Shown here piece after piece: positions 55,167-63,875 of a stretch of 64,000 bases of DNA. The stretch comes from Nonlabens sp. Ci31. GTDB lineage: Bacteria; Bacteroidota; Bacteroidia; Flavobacteriales; Flavobacteriaceae. The position numbers were made by a program, and so were the translations under genes. The notes below the pieces were generated by a model that saw nothing but the letters and a program-made list of their open reading frames with translations, was not told where the DNA came from and made no database searches. Numbering within the stretch: position 1 is the first letter of the stretch; each line of letters begins with the position of its first letter. The stretch covers positions 1,869,001-1,933,000 of the forward strand of contig NZ_CP043633.1 in the NCBI RefSeq assembly GCF_012974865.1, given 5' to 3'.

Positions 55167-56032
55167 TAGGCAATCAATTTTTCAATTGGACTTACTAATA
55201 TTCCTTGCGCACCAGCGTCTTTTAACTGATCAATCACATTCCAAAAGTCATTTTCTTCAATAACAGAGTGTAAACTTGACCAGCCTTCCTCAGCTAGTGG
55301 TAAAACCGTTGGGCTTTTCATACCAGGTAAAAGTGCTGATATTTCATCAATCTTATCATTAGGTGCGTTAAGCAAAATGTACTTGCTTTTTTTAGCGTTT
55401 TGAACGGCTTCCATTCTGAAAAGCAGTTTGCTTAATAAGTCATTTTTTTCGGAGTTTAGGTTGGGATTAGAAATTAAAACAGCTTCACTATACATAACTG
55501 TTTCTACTTCTTTAAGCCCATTCATGAGAAGGGTAGAACCTGTAGAAACGATATCACAAATACCTTCAGCTAGTCCTATTCCTGGAGCAATTTCTACAGA
55601 CCCGCCTATTTCTTCCGTGGTTGCATTGATACCTTTATCGGCAAAGAATTTTTTAACGATAGTGGTATAACTACTGGCTACTTTTTTGCCATTGAACCAT
55701 TCCAGACCTGTGTAATCTACATCTTTTTGAACGGCTAGACTCAACCTACAACCAGCAAAACCTAGTTGTTTAATGACATCTACTTTTTGATCCTTTTCTT
55801 CTACTTCGTTCAATCCAAGAATTCCTAAATCTGCAACGCCATTTGCTACATATTGTGGAATATCATCGTCTCGTAAGAAAAGAATTTCCAGAGGGAAGTT
55901 TTTTGCTTGAGTAGATAATTTGCGACCGCCATTGTCAAATTTGATTCCGCAATCTTTTAAAAGTTGCAAAGATTTATCTGATAGTCTTCCTGATTTTTGT
56001 ACTGCTATTCTGATCATAATTTTTGTTGCCAT
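55166..56032 (-). CDS. hisG: HisG, ATP phosphoribosyltransferase (long form)
   Basis: 288 residues, the long HisG form with a C-terminal regulatory domain. Landmarks: IRIAVQKSGRLSDKSLQLLKDCG, DDIPQYVANGVADLGILGLNEVEE, and the PRPP-binding-type region EIAPGIGLAEGICDIVSTGSTL. It catalyses the first, feedback-controlled step of histidine synthesis. An ATG at 56020 is an alternative start. It is the first structural gene behind the his leader and terminator. Confidence 0.96.
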   Translation of the reverse strand: MATKIMIRIAVQKSGRLSDKSLQLLKDCGIKFDNGGRKLSTQAKNFPLEILFLRDDDIPQYVANGVADLGILGLNEVEEKDQKVDVIKQLGFAGCRLSLAVQKDVDYTGLEWFNGKKVASSYTTIVKKFFADKGINATTEEIGGSVEIAPGIGLAEGICDIVSTGSTLLMNGLKEVETVMYSEAVLISNPNLNSEKNDLLSKLLFRMEAVQNAKKSKYILLNAPNDKIDEISALLPGMKSPTVLPLAEEGWSSLHSVIEENDFWNVIDQLKDAGAQGILVSPIEKLIA

Positions 56033-56092
56033 TCTATGTGGGAATATTGTTTAAGCTGTCTACAAACATTTTAAAGTTTTCAAATTTAAGAA

Positions 56093-56124
56093 AACAAAAA
56101 AACCGTCTGAAACAGACGGTTTTT
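56093..56124 (-). terminator. his-operon attenuator terminator
   Basis: Stem AACCGTCTG/CAGACGGTT (56101-56121) with an AAA loop, followed on the minus strand by a long U-tract. It lies between the leader peptide and hisG. Confidence 0.9.
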
Positions 56125-56153
56125 AAATATGTTTGAAATACATCAATACATTT

Positions 56154-56210
56154 TTATCTCGCCTGACGGTAAGTGAAAAAATGATGATGATGTACGTATT
56201 GTATTTTCAT
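56154..56210 (-). CDS. hisL: his leader peptide (MKIQYVHHHHFFTYRQAR)
   Basis: An 18-codon reading frame with four consecutive CAT codons starts 7 bases after a TAnnTTTG element and is followed by a terminator hairpin before hisG. This is the classic layout of his attenuation: when charged tRNA-His is scarce, the ribosome stalls at the His run and the terminator does not form. The anti-terminator pairing was not worked out. Confidence 0.88.
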   Translation of the reverse strand: MKIQYVHHHHFFTYRQAR

Positions 56211-56217
56211 TGTGGTG

Positions 56218-56225
56218 CAAACATA
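56218..56225 (-). promoter_or_regulatory. his operon promoter -7 element TATGTTTG
   Basis: TAnnTTTG match on the minus strand, ending 7 bases before the leader peptide ATG. Confidence 0.65.
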
Positions 56226-56317
56226 AGTCCGAAAATTGAATATTGAAAGTTTATCCTATTTTATTGATAGGTTTTAACTCAATTTTAAATTATAAATCCT
56301 TCGTTCGATTTTTTGAT

Positions 56318-57082
56318 TTATTTAATAGAAGCAACAAAAGTTGCAGCTGCTTGAGAAATGTCTTCTACATCGGTTATCTGTCTGATAAACTCACTTCCTA
56401 TAATAGCGCCATTCACATATTTGCAGGCATCCTGAAAGTTCTGTTTGTTTTTGATGTTGAAACCAGTAAGAATAGGCGTGGTAAGATTCATTTCCTTGAG
56501 TTTGCCTAAATAGTCTACTGCTGCCGAAAAATCAGTTTTAGAACCTGTTGTACTTGCAGAACTTACCGCGTAGATAAATCCGTTAGAGTTTTCATCTATT
56601 TCTCTAATACGTTTGTCTGAAGTATGTGGAGTCACTAAAAAAATATTACTAATGTGGTACTTTTCAAACACCTCTTTAAATTCGGTCTGGTAAATAGACA
56701 TAGGTAAATCGGGAACAATCAAACCGTCTACGCCAACTTCTTGACAGCGTTTACAAAATGCTTCTAGTCCGTATTGCATCACCGGGTTCAAATATCCCAT
56801 CAAAAGCAAGGGTACTTTTGCCGTATGCTTTTCTAATTGAGAAAATAACTTCTCTATAGACATACCATTTTCTAGAGCAATTTTACTGCTCTCTTGAATA
56901 GTAGGGCCATCAGCTAATGGGTCACTAAATGGTATTCCTATTTCCACTAAGTCTACGTTAGAATTTTCTAACACAGTTAGTAGGGTAGTGGTATCTTCTA
57001 ATTGAGGATATCCAGCGGTAAAGAATATATTTAACAAGCCTTCAGGCTTGTCTTGGAGTAACTCCGTGAGTTTGTTTTTCAT
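56318..57082 (-). CDS. trpA: Tryptophan synthase alpha chain
   Basis: 254 residues. Landmarks: FFTAGYPQLEDT, VDLVEIGIPFSDPLADGPTIQESS (with catalytic Glu and Asp), VDGLIVPDLP and PILTGFNIKNK. It cleaves indole-3-glycerol phosphate to indole for TrpB. It is the last gene of the trp operon, ~145 bases after trpB; that spacer holds no other gene. Confidence 0.95.
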   Translation of the reverse strand: MKNKLTELLQDKPEGLLNIFFTAGYPQLEDTTTLLTVLENSNVDLVEIGIPFSDPLADGPTIQESSKIALENGMSIEKLFSQLEKHTAKVPLLLMGYLNPVMQYGLEAFCKRCQEVGVDGLIVPDLPMSIYQTEFKEVFEKYHISNIFLVTPHTSDKRIREIDENSNGFIYAVSSASTTGSKTDFSAAVDYLGKLKEMNLTTPILTGFNIKNKQNFQDACKYVNGAIIGSEFIRQITDVEDISQAAATFVASIK

Positions 57083-57227
57083 AATGCATTACTCTTATTT
57101 TGCCTGTTCATTACATAGATTCAGGCCGAAGTGAGTGACCGATTTGAAATGATCACTTGCGATTAATTGATGTGTTGGTCCTCTTTTAACTTAAGAAGGA
57201 AATTCGGTTCTTAGGAAATAGAAAAAT

Positions 57228-58397
57228 TTAAAACAAATCCAATTCCTCCATATAGGTGTTCATATCCTTATCACCACGACCAGATAAGTTGATCACTACT
57301 CGGTCGGTAGGTTTTAAATCTAAGTCTTTCAAAACTGAAAAGGCATGAGCCGTCTCTAAAGCAGGAATAATACCTTCCATACGACTTACTTCTACAGCTG
57401 CGATAAGCGCATCTGCATCAGTTACTGCCATATATCGTGCACGTTCAGATACTTTTAACCACGCATGAGCTGGGCCTATTCCAGGATAATCTAATCCAGC
57501 AGAAATACTGTGCGGTTCGACCACCTGTCCATCTTTATCTTGCATCATGATAGAACGACTGGCGTGTAATACCCCCGGAGTTCCTAATGTCAAGGTAGCT
57601 GCTGTTTTATCAGTATGAATACCTAATCCAGCTGCTTCTACACCTATTAACTGTACTTCTTTATCATCTAGGAAATGATAAAAAGCTCCCATGGCATTTG
57701 ATCCACCACCCACGCATGCAATCACATAATCTGGCAAGCCCTCCATTTGGTTTTTGATCTCTTCAGAAATAATCGACTGGTAACGAGCTACCATATCTGG
57801 ATAGGGATGTGGTCCAACTACAGAACCTATAATGTAATGGGTGTTTTCTGGGTTGTTAATCCAGTCACGCATCGCTTCGTTAGTAGCGTCCTTTAAAGTT
57901 TTAGATCCGCTGGTTGCCGGTATTACTGTGGCACCTAGCATTTTCATACGAGCTACATTAGGCGCTTGACGTTTGATATCTTTTTCACCCATGTAGACGA
58001 TACATTCCAGGCCTTTTAAAGCACAAACCGTAGCAGTTGCTACACCGTGTTGTCCAGCTCCAGTCTCTGCGATGATTCTTTTCTTTCCTAGTTTTTCAGC
58101 AAGTATAATTTGACCGATGGTATTGTTGATTTTATGTGCACCAGTGTGACATAAATCTTCTCGTTTCAACCAGATTTCTGCACCATACTTTGCCGATAAC
58201 CTCTTTGCTAGGAAGAGTGGCGTAGGACGACCTACGTAATCTTTAAGCAATTGGTGAAACTCTTTTTGAAACTCTGGTGATTTTTCAATCTCTAAATAGT
58301 TTTCTTGAAGTTCTTCAATATTAGGATAGAGCAATTCTGGAATGAATGCACCACCGAATTCTCCATAAAATCCTTTTTCATCTACTTGATAGTTCAT
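57228..58397 (-). CDS. trpB: Tryptophan synthase beta chain
   Basis: 389 residues. The PLP-lysine motif [10 protein letters not shown], the EDLCHTGAH region and the glycine loop [12 protein letters not shown] are present. It joins indole with serine to make tryptophan. It overlaps trpF by four bases, so coupled translation is likely. Confidence 0.96.
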   Translation of the reverse strand: MNYQVDEKGFYGEFGGAFIPELLYPNIEELQENYLEIEKSPEFQKEFHQLLKDYVGRPTPLFLAKRLSAKYGAEIWLKREDLCHTGAHKINNTIGQIILAEKLGKKRIIAETGAGQHGVATATVCALKGLECIVYMGEKDIKRQAPNVARMKMLGATVIPATSGSKTLKDATNEAMRDWINNPENTHYIIGSVVGPHPYPDMVARYQSIISEEIKNQMEGLPDYVIACVGGGSNAMGAFYHFLDDKEVQLIGVEAAGLGIHTDKTAATLTLGTPGVLHASRSIMMQDKDGQVVEPHSISAGLDYPGIGPAHAWLKVSERARYMAVTDADALIAAVEVSRMEGIIPALETAHAFSVLKDLDLKPTDRVVINLSGRGDKDMNTYMEELDLF

Positions 58398-59032
58398 TTT
58401 CTTAGTTTTTCTATAAATGTTTTTAGTTCTGTTATGTTTTTAAGACCGGGCGCTGACTCAAATTTTGAGTTGAGATCTACTCCTAAAAACATATTGTGTT
58501 TTATTTTTTTAATGGTATCAGCATCGCTTTTCGAGATGCCTCCACTTAATAAAAAGGGCACGTCTCCTTTATATGAGTCGAGAATGTGCCAATTAAATTT
58601 CTTGCCACTACCACCATAATCTGGTGTCGCCGTATCAAATAAGAAGAATAGTTTTCCAACATATTGTTGTGCAAGTTTTTGCCACTCTTTCAACTTGTCA
58701 AAATCATAGTCGGCTGTGATCTGAAAAGCTTTAAATATTTTAAGATCTATTTCTAATAAGGCTTTAGCAAAAGCAACATCTTCATCACCATGTAATTGAA
58801 TAACATCTAATTCTAATGGTATGATATCCTGTAGAATGTTTTCAAAAGTTTCATTTACATAAACACCTACGGTACCTTTATTCATGGCTTGTTTAGAGAT
58901 TTTTTCTCTTTGCTCATCAGAGACAAACCTCTTGGATTTTGGGTAGCGTATGATACCCATAAAGTCTATATCCAATTCCTGCAACTGGTTGATGTTTTCT
59001 ATGTCCCGCATACCGCACACTTTGATCATCAT
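58394..59032 (-). CDS. trpF: Phosphoribosylanthranilate isomerase
   Basis: 212 residues beginning [14 protein letters not shown], with the catalytic Cys in KVCGM and later motifs [27 protein letters not shown] and FLLSGGIS. It catalyses the Amadori rearrangement in tryptophan synthesis. It overlaps trpC and trpB by a few bases on each side. Confidence 0.95.
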   Translation of the reverse strand: MMIKVCGMRDIENINQLQELDIDFMGIIRYPKSKRFVSDEQREKISKQAMNKGTVGVYVNETFENILQDIIPLELDVIQLHGDEDVAFAKALLEIDLKIFKAFQITADYDFDKLKEWQKLAQQYVGKLFFLFDTATPDYGGSGKKFNWHILDSYKGDVPFLLSGGISKSDADTIKKIKHNMFLGVDLNSKFESAPGLKNITELKTFIEKLRK

Positions 59033-59832
59033 GAGTTGATCGCTTTTATAAACTGCTCACAACTTGCTCCTGGCCGCTCTGTTTTCATAAAGTTTTCACC
59101 TATTAAAAACCCTTCAAATCCTAAAGTTCTAAGTTCCTTTACCACTTCTGGATTGGAAATGCCACTTTCTGATATGGCGATAACACCTTCTGGAAAGTGA
59201 GGTAATAGATCTTTACTGTTTTGAATATCTGTTTGGAACCTTTTCAAATCTCGATTATTGACACCTATGATATATTTTTCAATATTAAAGGAATCAGTAA
59301 CCTCTTTGATTCTATTCAGTTCTTCTAAATCGTGCACCTCAAAAAGAATCTCTAGTCCTAAATTCATCGCCTCGAGCGACATTGTTTTAAGCTCTTCATT
59401 ATTTAAACAAGCTGCTATAAGAAGAATGGCGTCTGCTCCAAATGCTTTTGCTTCATGCACTTGATATACATCTATCAGGAAATCTTTACGCAATATTGGA
59501 ATGTTTAATACTGCTCTAGCATCAATTAAATCTTGTAATGTGCCGCCAAAAAAGGGCTGATCGGTCAAACAGCTTATAGCACTTGCGCCTGCATTTTCAT
59601 ATCCTTTTACTACTTCTTCCAGGTTCATTGGACATTTAAAAGAACCTTTACTAGGGCTTTGTCTTTTGTGTTCAGCAATTATACCGCTACCGTTTTTAAG
59701 GCTTTGGTGCAACGAAATTACTTCTCGGGAATAGGCAGACATGTCCTTTAACTCAGAAAGAGAAGTCGTCTTCTTTCTAGCTTTTAGATCTTGAGCTGTT
59801 TGAGCAATTATTTTTTTAAGGATGTCTTCCAT
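59029..59832 (-). CDS. trpC: Indole-3-glycerol-phosphate synthase
   Basis: 267 residues. Landmarks: GIIAEHKRQSPSKG, ISCLTDQPFFGGTLQDL, ILRKDFLIDVYQV, GVNNRDLKRFQTD and AISESGIS. It closes the indole ring. Its ATG lies 17 bases from the base of the last of ten tandem palindromes, so its leader is formed by that array. It overlaps trpF by four bases. Confidence 0.95.
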   Translation of the reverse strand: MEDILKKIIAQTAQDLKARKKTTSLSELKDMSAYSREVISLHQSLKNGSGIIAEHKRQSPSKGSFKCPMNLEEVVKGYENAGASAISCLTDQPFFGGTLQDLIDARAVLNIPILRKDFLIDVYQVHEAKAFGADAILLIAACLNNEELKTMSLEAMNLGLEILFEVHDLEELNRIKEVTDSFNIEKYIIGVNNRDLKRFQTDIQNSKDLLPHFPEGVIAISESGISNPEVVKELRTLGFEGFLIGENFMKTERPGASCEQFIKAINS

Positions 59833-59848
59833 GTTGATTTGCTTGTTT

Positions 59849-60185
59849 GGGCGGAATGCATTCCGCCCTTTGCTTGTTTGTTTGGGCGGAATGCGATCCG
59901 CCCTTGCTTGTTTGTTTGGGCGGAATGCGTTCCGCCCTTGCTTGTTGTTTGTTTGGGCGGAATGCGTTCCGCCCTTGCTTGTTTGTTTGGGCGGAATGCG
60001 TTCCGCCCTTGCTTGTTTGTTTGGGCGGAATGCATTCCGCCCTTGCTTGTTTGTTTGGGCGGAATGCGTTCCGCCCTTGCTTGTTGCTTGTTTGGGCGGA
60101 ATGCGTTCCGCCCTTGCTTGTTTGTTTGGGCTGAATGCATTCCGCCCTTTGCTTGTTGCTTGTTTTAGCGGAATGCGTTCCGCCC
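59849..60185. repeat. Array of ten 20-bp palindromes (GGGCGGAATGCGTTCCGCCC) with constant spacers
   Basis: Copies start at 59849, 59884, 59918, 59955, 59989, 60023, 60057, 60094, 60128 and 60166. The spacing is 34-38 bases (mostly 34), with the spacer TTGCTTGTTTGTTT or small variants. Copies at 59849 and 60023 have TGCA at the centre and are perfect 20-bp palindromes; others have TGCG or single changes. The array fills nearly the whole 374-base trpD-trpC spacer and can form ten hairpins in either strand. Confidence 0.95.
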
Positions 60186-60206
60186 TTTTTGTTTTGTTAT
60201 CTTTCT

Positions 60207-61202
60207 CTAGCCGTGCAGACTCATTAGTTTTTTAAAGCTTTCCAGAGCTTTTCCAGATTCTAAAGAGGCTCTAGCTCGTTCTACTGCATTTATTATTTCT
60301 ATATCTTCCGCCACTGAAATAGCTGTCGCTGCATTTGCAATCACTACATTTTTTTGAGCATCAGTAGCTGTATTATTAAGGACAGCCATAAAAATACGAG
60401 CAGCATCTTCAACGGTTTCTCCCCCGTAAATATCTGATTGCTTTAAAAACTTCATGCCAAAATCAGCGGCTGATAAATCGCTAACACCATTATTTCTAGC
60501 AAGTCGTACTTTGCCGGTAAGACTTACTTCATCATAGCCTTCATGTGCATGTAAAATGGCATATTTTTTATCAGTCTCCGATTGAAAAAGGTATTCATAG
60601 TTGCGTGCGAGCTGTAAATTGAAAACACCTACACTCTGTAATTTTGGTTTTGCTGGATTTACTAAAGGTCCTAGCATATTGAAAAATGTTTTCACACCCA
60701 GTTGTTTTCTAATAGGGGCCACAGCTTTCATTGCTGGATGAAATAATGGTGCGTGTAAAAATGTAATGTTAGCTTCGCTAATTTGTTTTCTTAAAACGGC
60801 ATGATCATTGGAAAATATAAATCCTAAGTGTTCCATTACATTTGATGAACCACTTACAGAACTCACACCATAATTACCGTGTTTTGCGACTGGAATACCT
60901 GCGCCAGCAGTAACAAAACTAGCGAGTGTGCTTATATTAAAAGTATTTTTTCCATCACCGCCAGTTCCGCATAAATCTATAGGATCAAACTCTGTTAAAT
61001 CGATGAGATTTGCTTGCTCTAGCATGGCGTCTCTAAATCCGGCGAGTTCTTCGACGGTAATACTGCGCATCCCATAAACGGTAAGAAAGGCTGCTATTTG
61101 TGCATCGTTTACCGTACCGCTGGTAATGGCGGTAAGAATGTCATAAGCGGCTTTTCTTGAAAGTGTGCCGTGATTAAATAATTCATTTAATATATCCTTC
61201 AT
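60207..61202 (-). CDS. trpD: Anthranilate phosphoribosyltransferase
   Basis: 331 residues. Landmarks: DLCGTGGDGKNTFNISTLASFVTAGAG (PRPP site), KHGNYGVSSVSGSSNVMEHLG and FNMLGPLVNPAKP. It transfers phosphoribose to anthranilate. It starts one base after trpG stops and ends ~20 bases before the palindrome array. Confidence 0.96.
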   Translation of the reverse strand: MKDILNELFNHGTLSRKAAYDILTAITSGTVNDAQIAAFLTVYGMRSITVEELAGFRDAMLEQANLIDLTEFDPIDLCGTGGDGKNTFNISTLASFVTAGAGIPVAKHGNYGVSSVSGSSNVMEHLGFIFSNDHAVLRKQISEANITFLHAPLFHPAMKAVAPIRKQLGVKTFFNMLGPLVNPAKPKLQSVGVFNLQLARNYEYLFQSETDKKYAILHAHEGYDEVSLTGKVRLARNNGVSDLSAADFGMKFLKQSDIYGGETVEDAARIFMAVLNNTATDAQKNVVIANAATAISVAEDIEIINAVERARASLESGKALESFKKLMSLHG

Positions 61203-61203
61203 T

Positions 61204-61773
61204 TTATAAGGTATCTATAAAGTTCTTAAGCATGGTTTTCCCTTGAGGTGTCATGATGCTCTCAGGATGGAATTGTAAGCCGTATATAGGTAATTCTTTA
61301 TGTTTCAATGCCATGATTTGACCATTCTCATCAGTTGCGGTAATTTCTAAAATATCAGGAAAGCTATTGTTTTCAGCTGCCCATGAATGGTAACGGCCAG
61401 CTTCAAACTCTGAATCTACATCGTTAAAAATTTCATTTCCATTATGTGACATTTGGGTAGCAACCCCGTGATATACTTTCTCTAAATTGATAATTTTTCC
61501 ACCAAATACCTCTGTAATTGCTTGATGTCCTAAGCAAATCCCTAAAAGAGGTTTTTTATCCTTCATATGATTAATAATCGGTATCAGATTGCCTGCTTCA
61601 CTGGGGATTCCTGGTCCCGGAGAAAGCACAATAGCGTCATATAATTCACATTCTTGAGGTGTGATTTTATCGTTACGCACTACGGTGAGTTGTGTGCCCA
61701 ATTCTTCTAAATAATGGACAAGATTATAAGCAAATGAATCGTAGTTATCTATTAATAAAATATTTTTACTCAT
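61204..61773 (-). CDS. trpG: Anthranilate synthase component II (glutamine amidotransferase)
   Basis: 189 residues. The class I amidotransferase triad is visible: Cys in LLGICLGHQAI and His/Glu in LQFHPESIMT. It supplies ammonia to TrpE. It overlaps the upstream lipoprotein gene by 8 bases. Confidence 0.95.
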   Translation of the reverse strand: MSKNILLIDNYDSFAYNLVHYLEELGTQLTVVRNDKITPQECELYDAIVLSPGPGIPSEAGNLIPIINHMKDKKPLLGICLGHQAITEVFGGKIINLEKVYHGVATQMSHNGNEIFNDVDSEFEAGRYHSWAAENNSFPDILEITATDENGQIMALKHKELPIYGLQFHPESIMTPQGKTMLKNFIDTL

Positions 61774-62266
61774 TTTCTAAAATTTTTATGGCCCCATCTT
61801 TTTCAATTTGCGCTATCGTCTTTTCTCCACCTGGACAATAGGTGACAATTCTAAGGTCAGAAGTGACTTTCCCTTCACAGCTTAGATCACCGATAGTGGA
61901 TGCTACAACCATTTCATCCTTAATTTTTCCATCCTTACTGTAGGTTCTTACTAAAAAACCATATTCGTATTTGTTTTCAACAAATTGGCTTCTAGTGAAG
62001 ACTCGTACTTTTATAACATCATTTTGAAAAATAGGTGGAGCCACTTTTATTTCGCTGGTGAAAATTCTGTAGTAATCTTTTTCATCAAAAAGGAATAGTG
62101 CGCTATCTTTTATTTCATTAAACTCTAAATTTGGTAGGTAGGTCATATTTTCTAGACCATCCTTTTCTATTATTTTGATGTCAATGAGATTTTTCTTGTC
62201 TGCTTGACAAGAAAAAAGCAAAGAGGAAATAAATAAAATGCCGCCTGCTATTTTAATTGTTTTCAT
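61766..62266 (-). CDS. Lipoprotein of unknown function inside the trp operon
   Basis: 166 residues with a lipobox (ISSLLFSC). The mature part is strand-rich with no recognised domain (FLFDEKDYYRIFTSEIKVAPPIFQ, VKVRVFTRSQFVENKYEYGFLVRTYSKDG, GGEKTIAQIEKDGAIKILENE). It starts four bases after the trpE stop and overlaps trpG, so it must be co-expressed with tryptophan enzymes although nothing suggests a role there. An insertion into the operon is the simplest reading. Confidence 0.85.
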   Translation of the reverse strand: MKTIKIAGGILFISSLLFSCQADKKNLIDIKIIEKDGLENMTYLPNLEFNEIKDSALFLFDEKDYYRIFTSEIKVAPPIFQNDVIKVRVFTRSQFVENKYEYGFLVRTYSKDGKIKDEMVVASTIGDLSCEGKVTSDLRIVTYCPGGEKTIAQIEKDGAIKILENE

Positions 62267-62270
62267 AATT

Positions 62271-63680
62271 TTAATTTGCTTTGGTTATAGCACTTCTAAG
62301 TGCATTGGTTTTATGATATACTTCTTGGGTTTCGTTTTCTATAATACTTTCTACTACAACACCGGCACCAGCTCTGAATAGCAGTTTGTTTTCTCTTGAT
62401 AAAATACTTCTAATGATAATGGCATGGTTAAAATTGCCATCAAATCCTAGGTAACCTATGGCACCGCCATAAAATTCTCTAGAAGATTGTTCATACTGAT
62501 CGATCAATTGCATGGCTCTGTATTTAGGGGCGCCACTTAATGTACCAGCCGGGAAGGTATCACCTATAAGCTGAATTTTATCCTTTTCATTTATGATACC
62601 ACTCACTTTACTTACCATGTGAATCACATGAGAATAAAAGTGAATATTTTGATAATCCTCTACAACCACGTTTTTTGCATGGCGGCTTAAATCATTTCTG
62701 GCTAGATCTACCAGCATCATATGTTCAGCAGCTTCTTTGGGATCCTTTTTCAATTCTTCTGCAGCTTTTAAATCAGCGGTATCGTTTCCGGTTCTTTTAT
62801 AAGTTCCTGCAATAGGTTGGATACTGGCTTTTGTGCCAGAAATAAGTAATTGTGCTTCTGGGGAAGATCCAAATATTCTAAAATCACCGTAATCAAAATA
62901 AAATAAATACGGGCTTGGATTGATGGCACGTAACTGGCGGTAAACGTTAAAATCATCTCCTTGAAAAGGTTGTTCAAACTTTCTAGAGAGTACGATTTGA
63001 AAAACATCGCCTCTACGGCAGTGCTCTTTCCCTTTCTTTACGAGTTCTCTAAAATCATCGTCCTTCATTTCGGAAGTCTCCTGTTCGGTGCACTTAAAAC
63101 TGTAGTTAGCCACATCTCTATGATTGATCACCGTTACTATCTCTTCTAGTTTACTTTCGTTATCAGCATAGGAATGATCAAAAACATACAACTGGTTGTG
63201 GTAGTGATCAAAAACCATCACATTTTGAAATACTTGATAATGAGCAAGAGGGATGTTATTGGTCTCGTTTTCGCGTAAGCGGAATTCCAATTCTTCAAAT
63301 AATTGTACCGCATCATAACTGAGGTAACCAAAAAGACCGTTAGTCGGAAATGGATACTCATTTTCAACCTGAGCAAATGAGTCTTTAAATTCACTCAATC
63401 CAGAAGTGAGGTCAAAAGCGGAAGAATATTCTTGTGATGTGGAGGAATGATCGGGGAAACTCGATTTAATTTCTTTCTTATTTACCTCAAAAGTGGCTAC
63501 AGGATTACAGCATATAAAAGAATAGCTGTTACTGCGTTGTCCATATTCATTGCTTTCCAAAAGAATACTATTGGGATAGCGATCGCGTAATCTCATGTAA
63601 ATAGCAACAGGAGTAAGCGTGTCTGCAAGGATGACTTGTTGTGTAGTGCGAGGTGTATAAATATCTTGAATGTGATTCAT
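62271..63680 (-). CDS. trpE: Anthranilate synthase component I
   Basis: 469 residues from the ATG at 63680 (MNHIQDIYTPRTTQQ); an in-frame TTG at 63698 is less likely. The chorismate-binding domain holds FQIVLSRKFEQPF, INPSPYLFYFDYGDF, GSSPEAQLLISG, PIAGTYKRT and TLSGAPKYRAMQLID. The N-terminal LLESNEYGQRSNSYSFI corresponds to the tryptophan feedback site. It converts chorismate to anthranilate with TrpG. It follows the trp leader and terminator. A degenerate palindrome lies near 63265-63281. Confidence 0.95.
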   Translation of the reverse strand: MNHIQDIYTPRTTQQVILADTLTPVAIYMRLRDRYPNSILLESNEYGQRSNSYSFICCNPVATFEVNKKEIKSSFPDHSSTSQEYSSAFDLTSGLSEFKDSFAQVENEYPFPTNGLFGYLSYDAVQLFEELEFRLRENETNNIPLAHYQVFQNVMVFDHYHNQLYVFDHSYADNESKLEEIVTVINHRDVANYSFKCTEQETSEMKDDDFRELVKKGKEHCRRGDVFQIVLSRKFEQPFQGDDFNVYRQLRAINPSPYLFYFDYGDFRIFGSSPEAQLLISGTKASIQPIAGTYKRTGNDTADLKAAEELKKDPKEAAEHMMLVDLARNDLSRHAKNVVVEDYQNIHFYSHVIHMVSKVSGIINEKDKIQLIGDTFPAGTLSGAPKYRAMQLIDQYEQSSREFYGGAIGYLGFDGNFNHAIIIRSILSRENKLLFRAGAGVVVESIIENETQEVYHKTNALRSAITKAN

Positions 63681-63711
63681 TCTTAAAAGGGGTTTCAATA
63701 CTGGTTAAAAG

Positions 63712-63740
63712 AAAAAAGGCCTACCGTTAAGTAGACCTTT
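63712..63740 (-). terminator. trp-operon attenuator terminator
   Basis: Ten-base stem AAAGGTCTAC/GTAGGCCTTT with one G-U pair and a 6-base loop (63715-63740), followed on the minus strand by a U-tract, just before trpE. Confidence 0.88.
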
Positions 63741-63768
63741 TAAGTTTATTAAAAACATACGGGCAACT

Positions 63769-63822
63769 TTACGGCTGTTGAGCTGTATTATTCCACCACC
63801 ATGTATGATTTGTTCTTTTCAT
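63769..63822 (-). CDS. trpL: trp leader peptide (MKRTNHTWWWNNTAQQP)
   Basis: A 17-codon frame with three consecutive TGG codons lies 7 bases after a TAnnTTTG element and before a terminator hairpin and trpE. This is the layout of classic trp attenuation, where ribosome stalling at Trp codons favours transcription of the operon when tryptophan is low. The anti-terminator was not worked out. Confidence 0.88.
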   Translation of the reverse strand: MKRTNHTWWWNNTAQQP

Positions 63823-63829
63823 TATGTGT

Positions 63830-63837
63830 CAAAAGTA
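63830..63837 (-). promoter_or_regulatory. trp operon promoter -7 element TACTTTTG
   Basis: TAnnTTTG match on the minus strand, ending 7 bases before the trp leader ATG. Confidence 0.65.
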
Positions 63838-63875
63838 ATCACGGTAATTGAAAGCCGCAACTATTTTAGATGATT

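Noticed and set aside
59849..60185. CRISPR array
   Set aside because: The repeats are regularly spaced and palindromic, but all spacers are the same 14-18 base sequence and no cas genes are present.
59808..60235. Several overlapping open frames across the trpD-trpC spacer on both strands
   Set aside because: They are translations of the tandem palindrome array (repeated LFVWAECVPPL-like or GRNAFRPNKQ-like peptides) and have no independent support.
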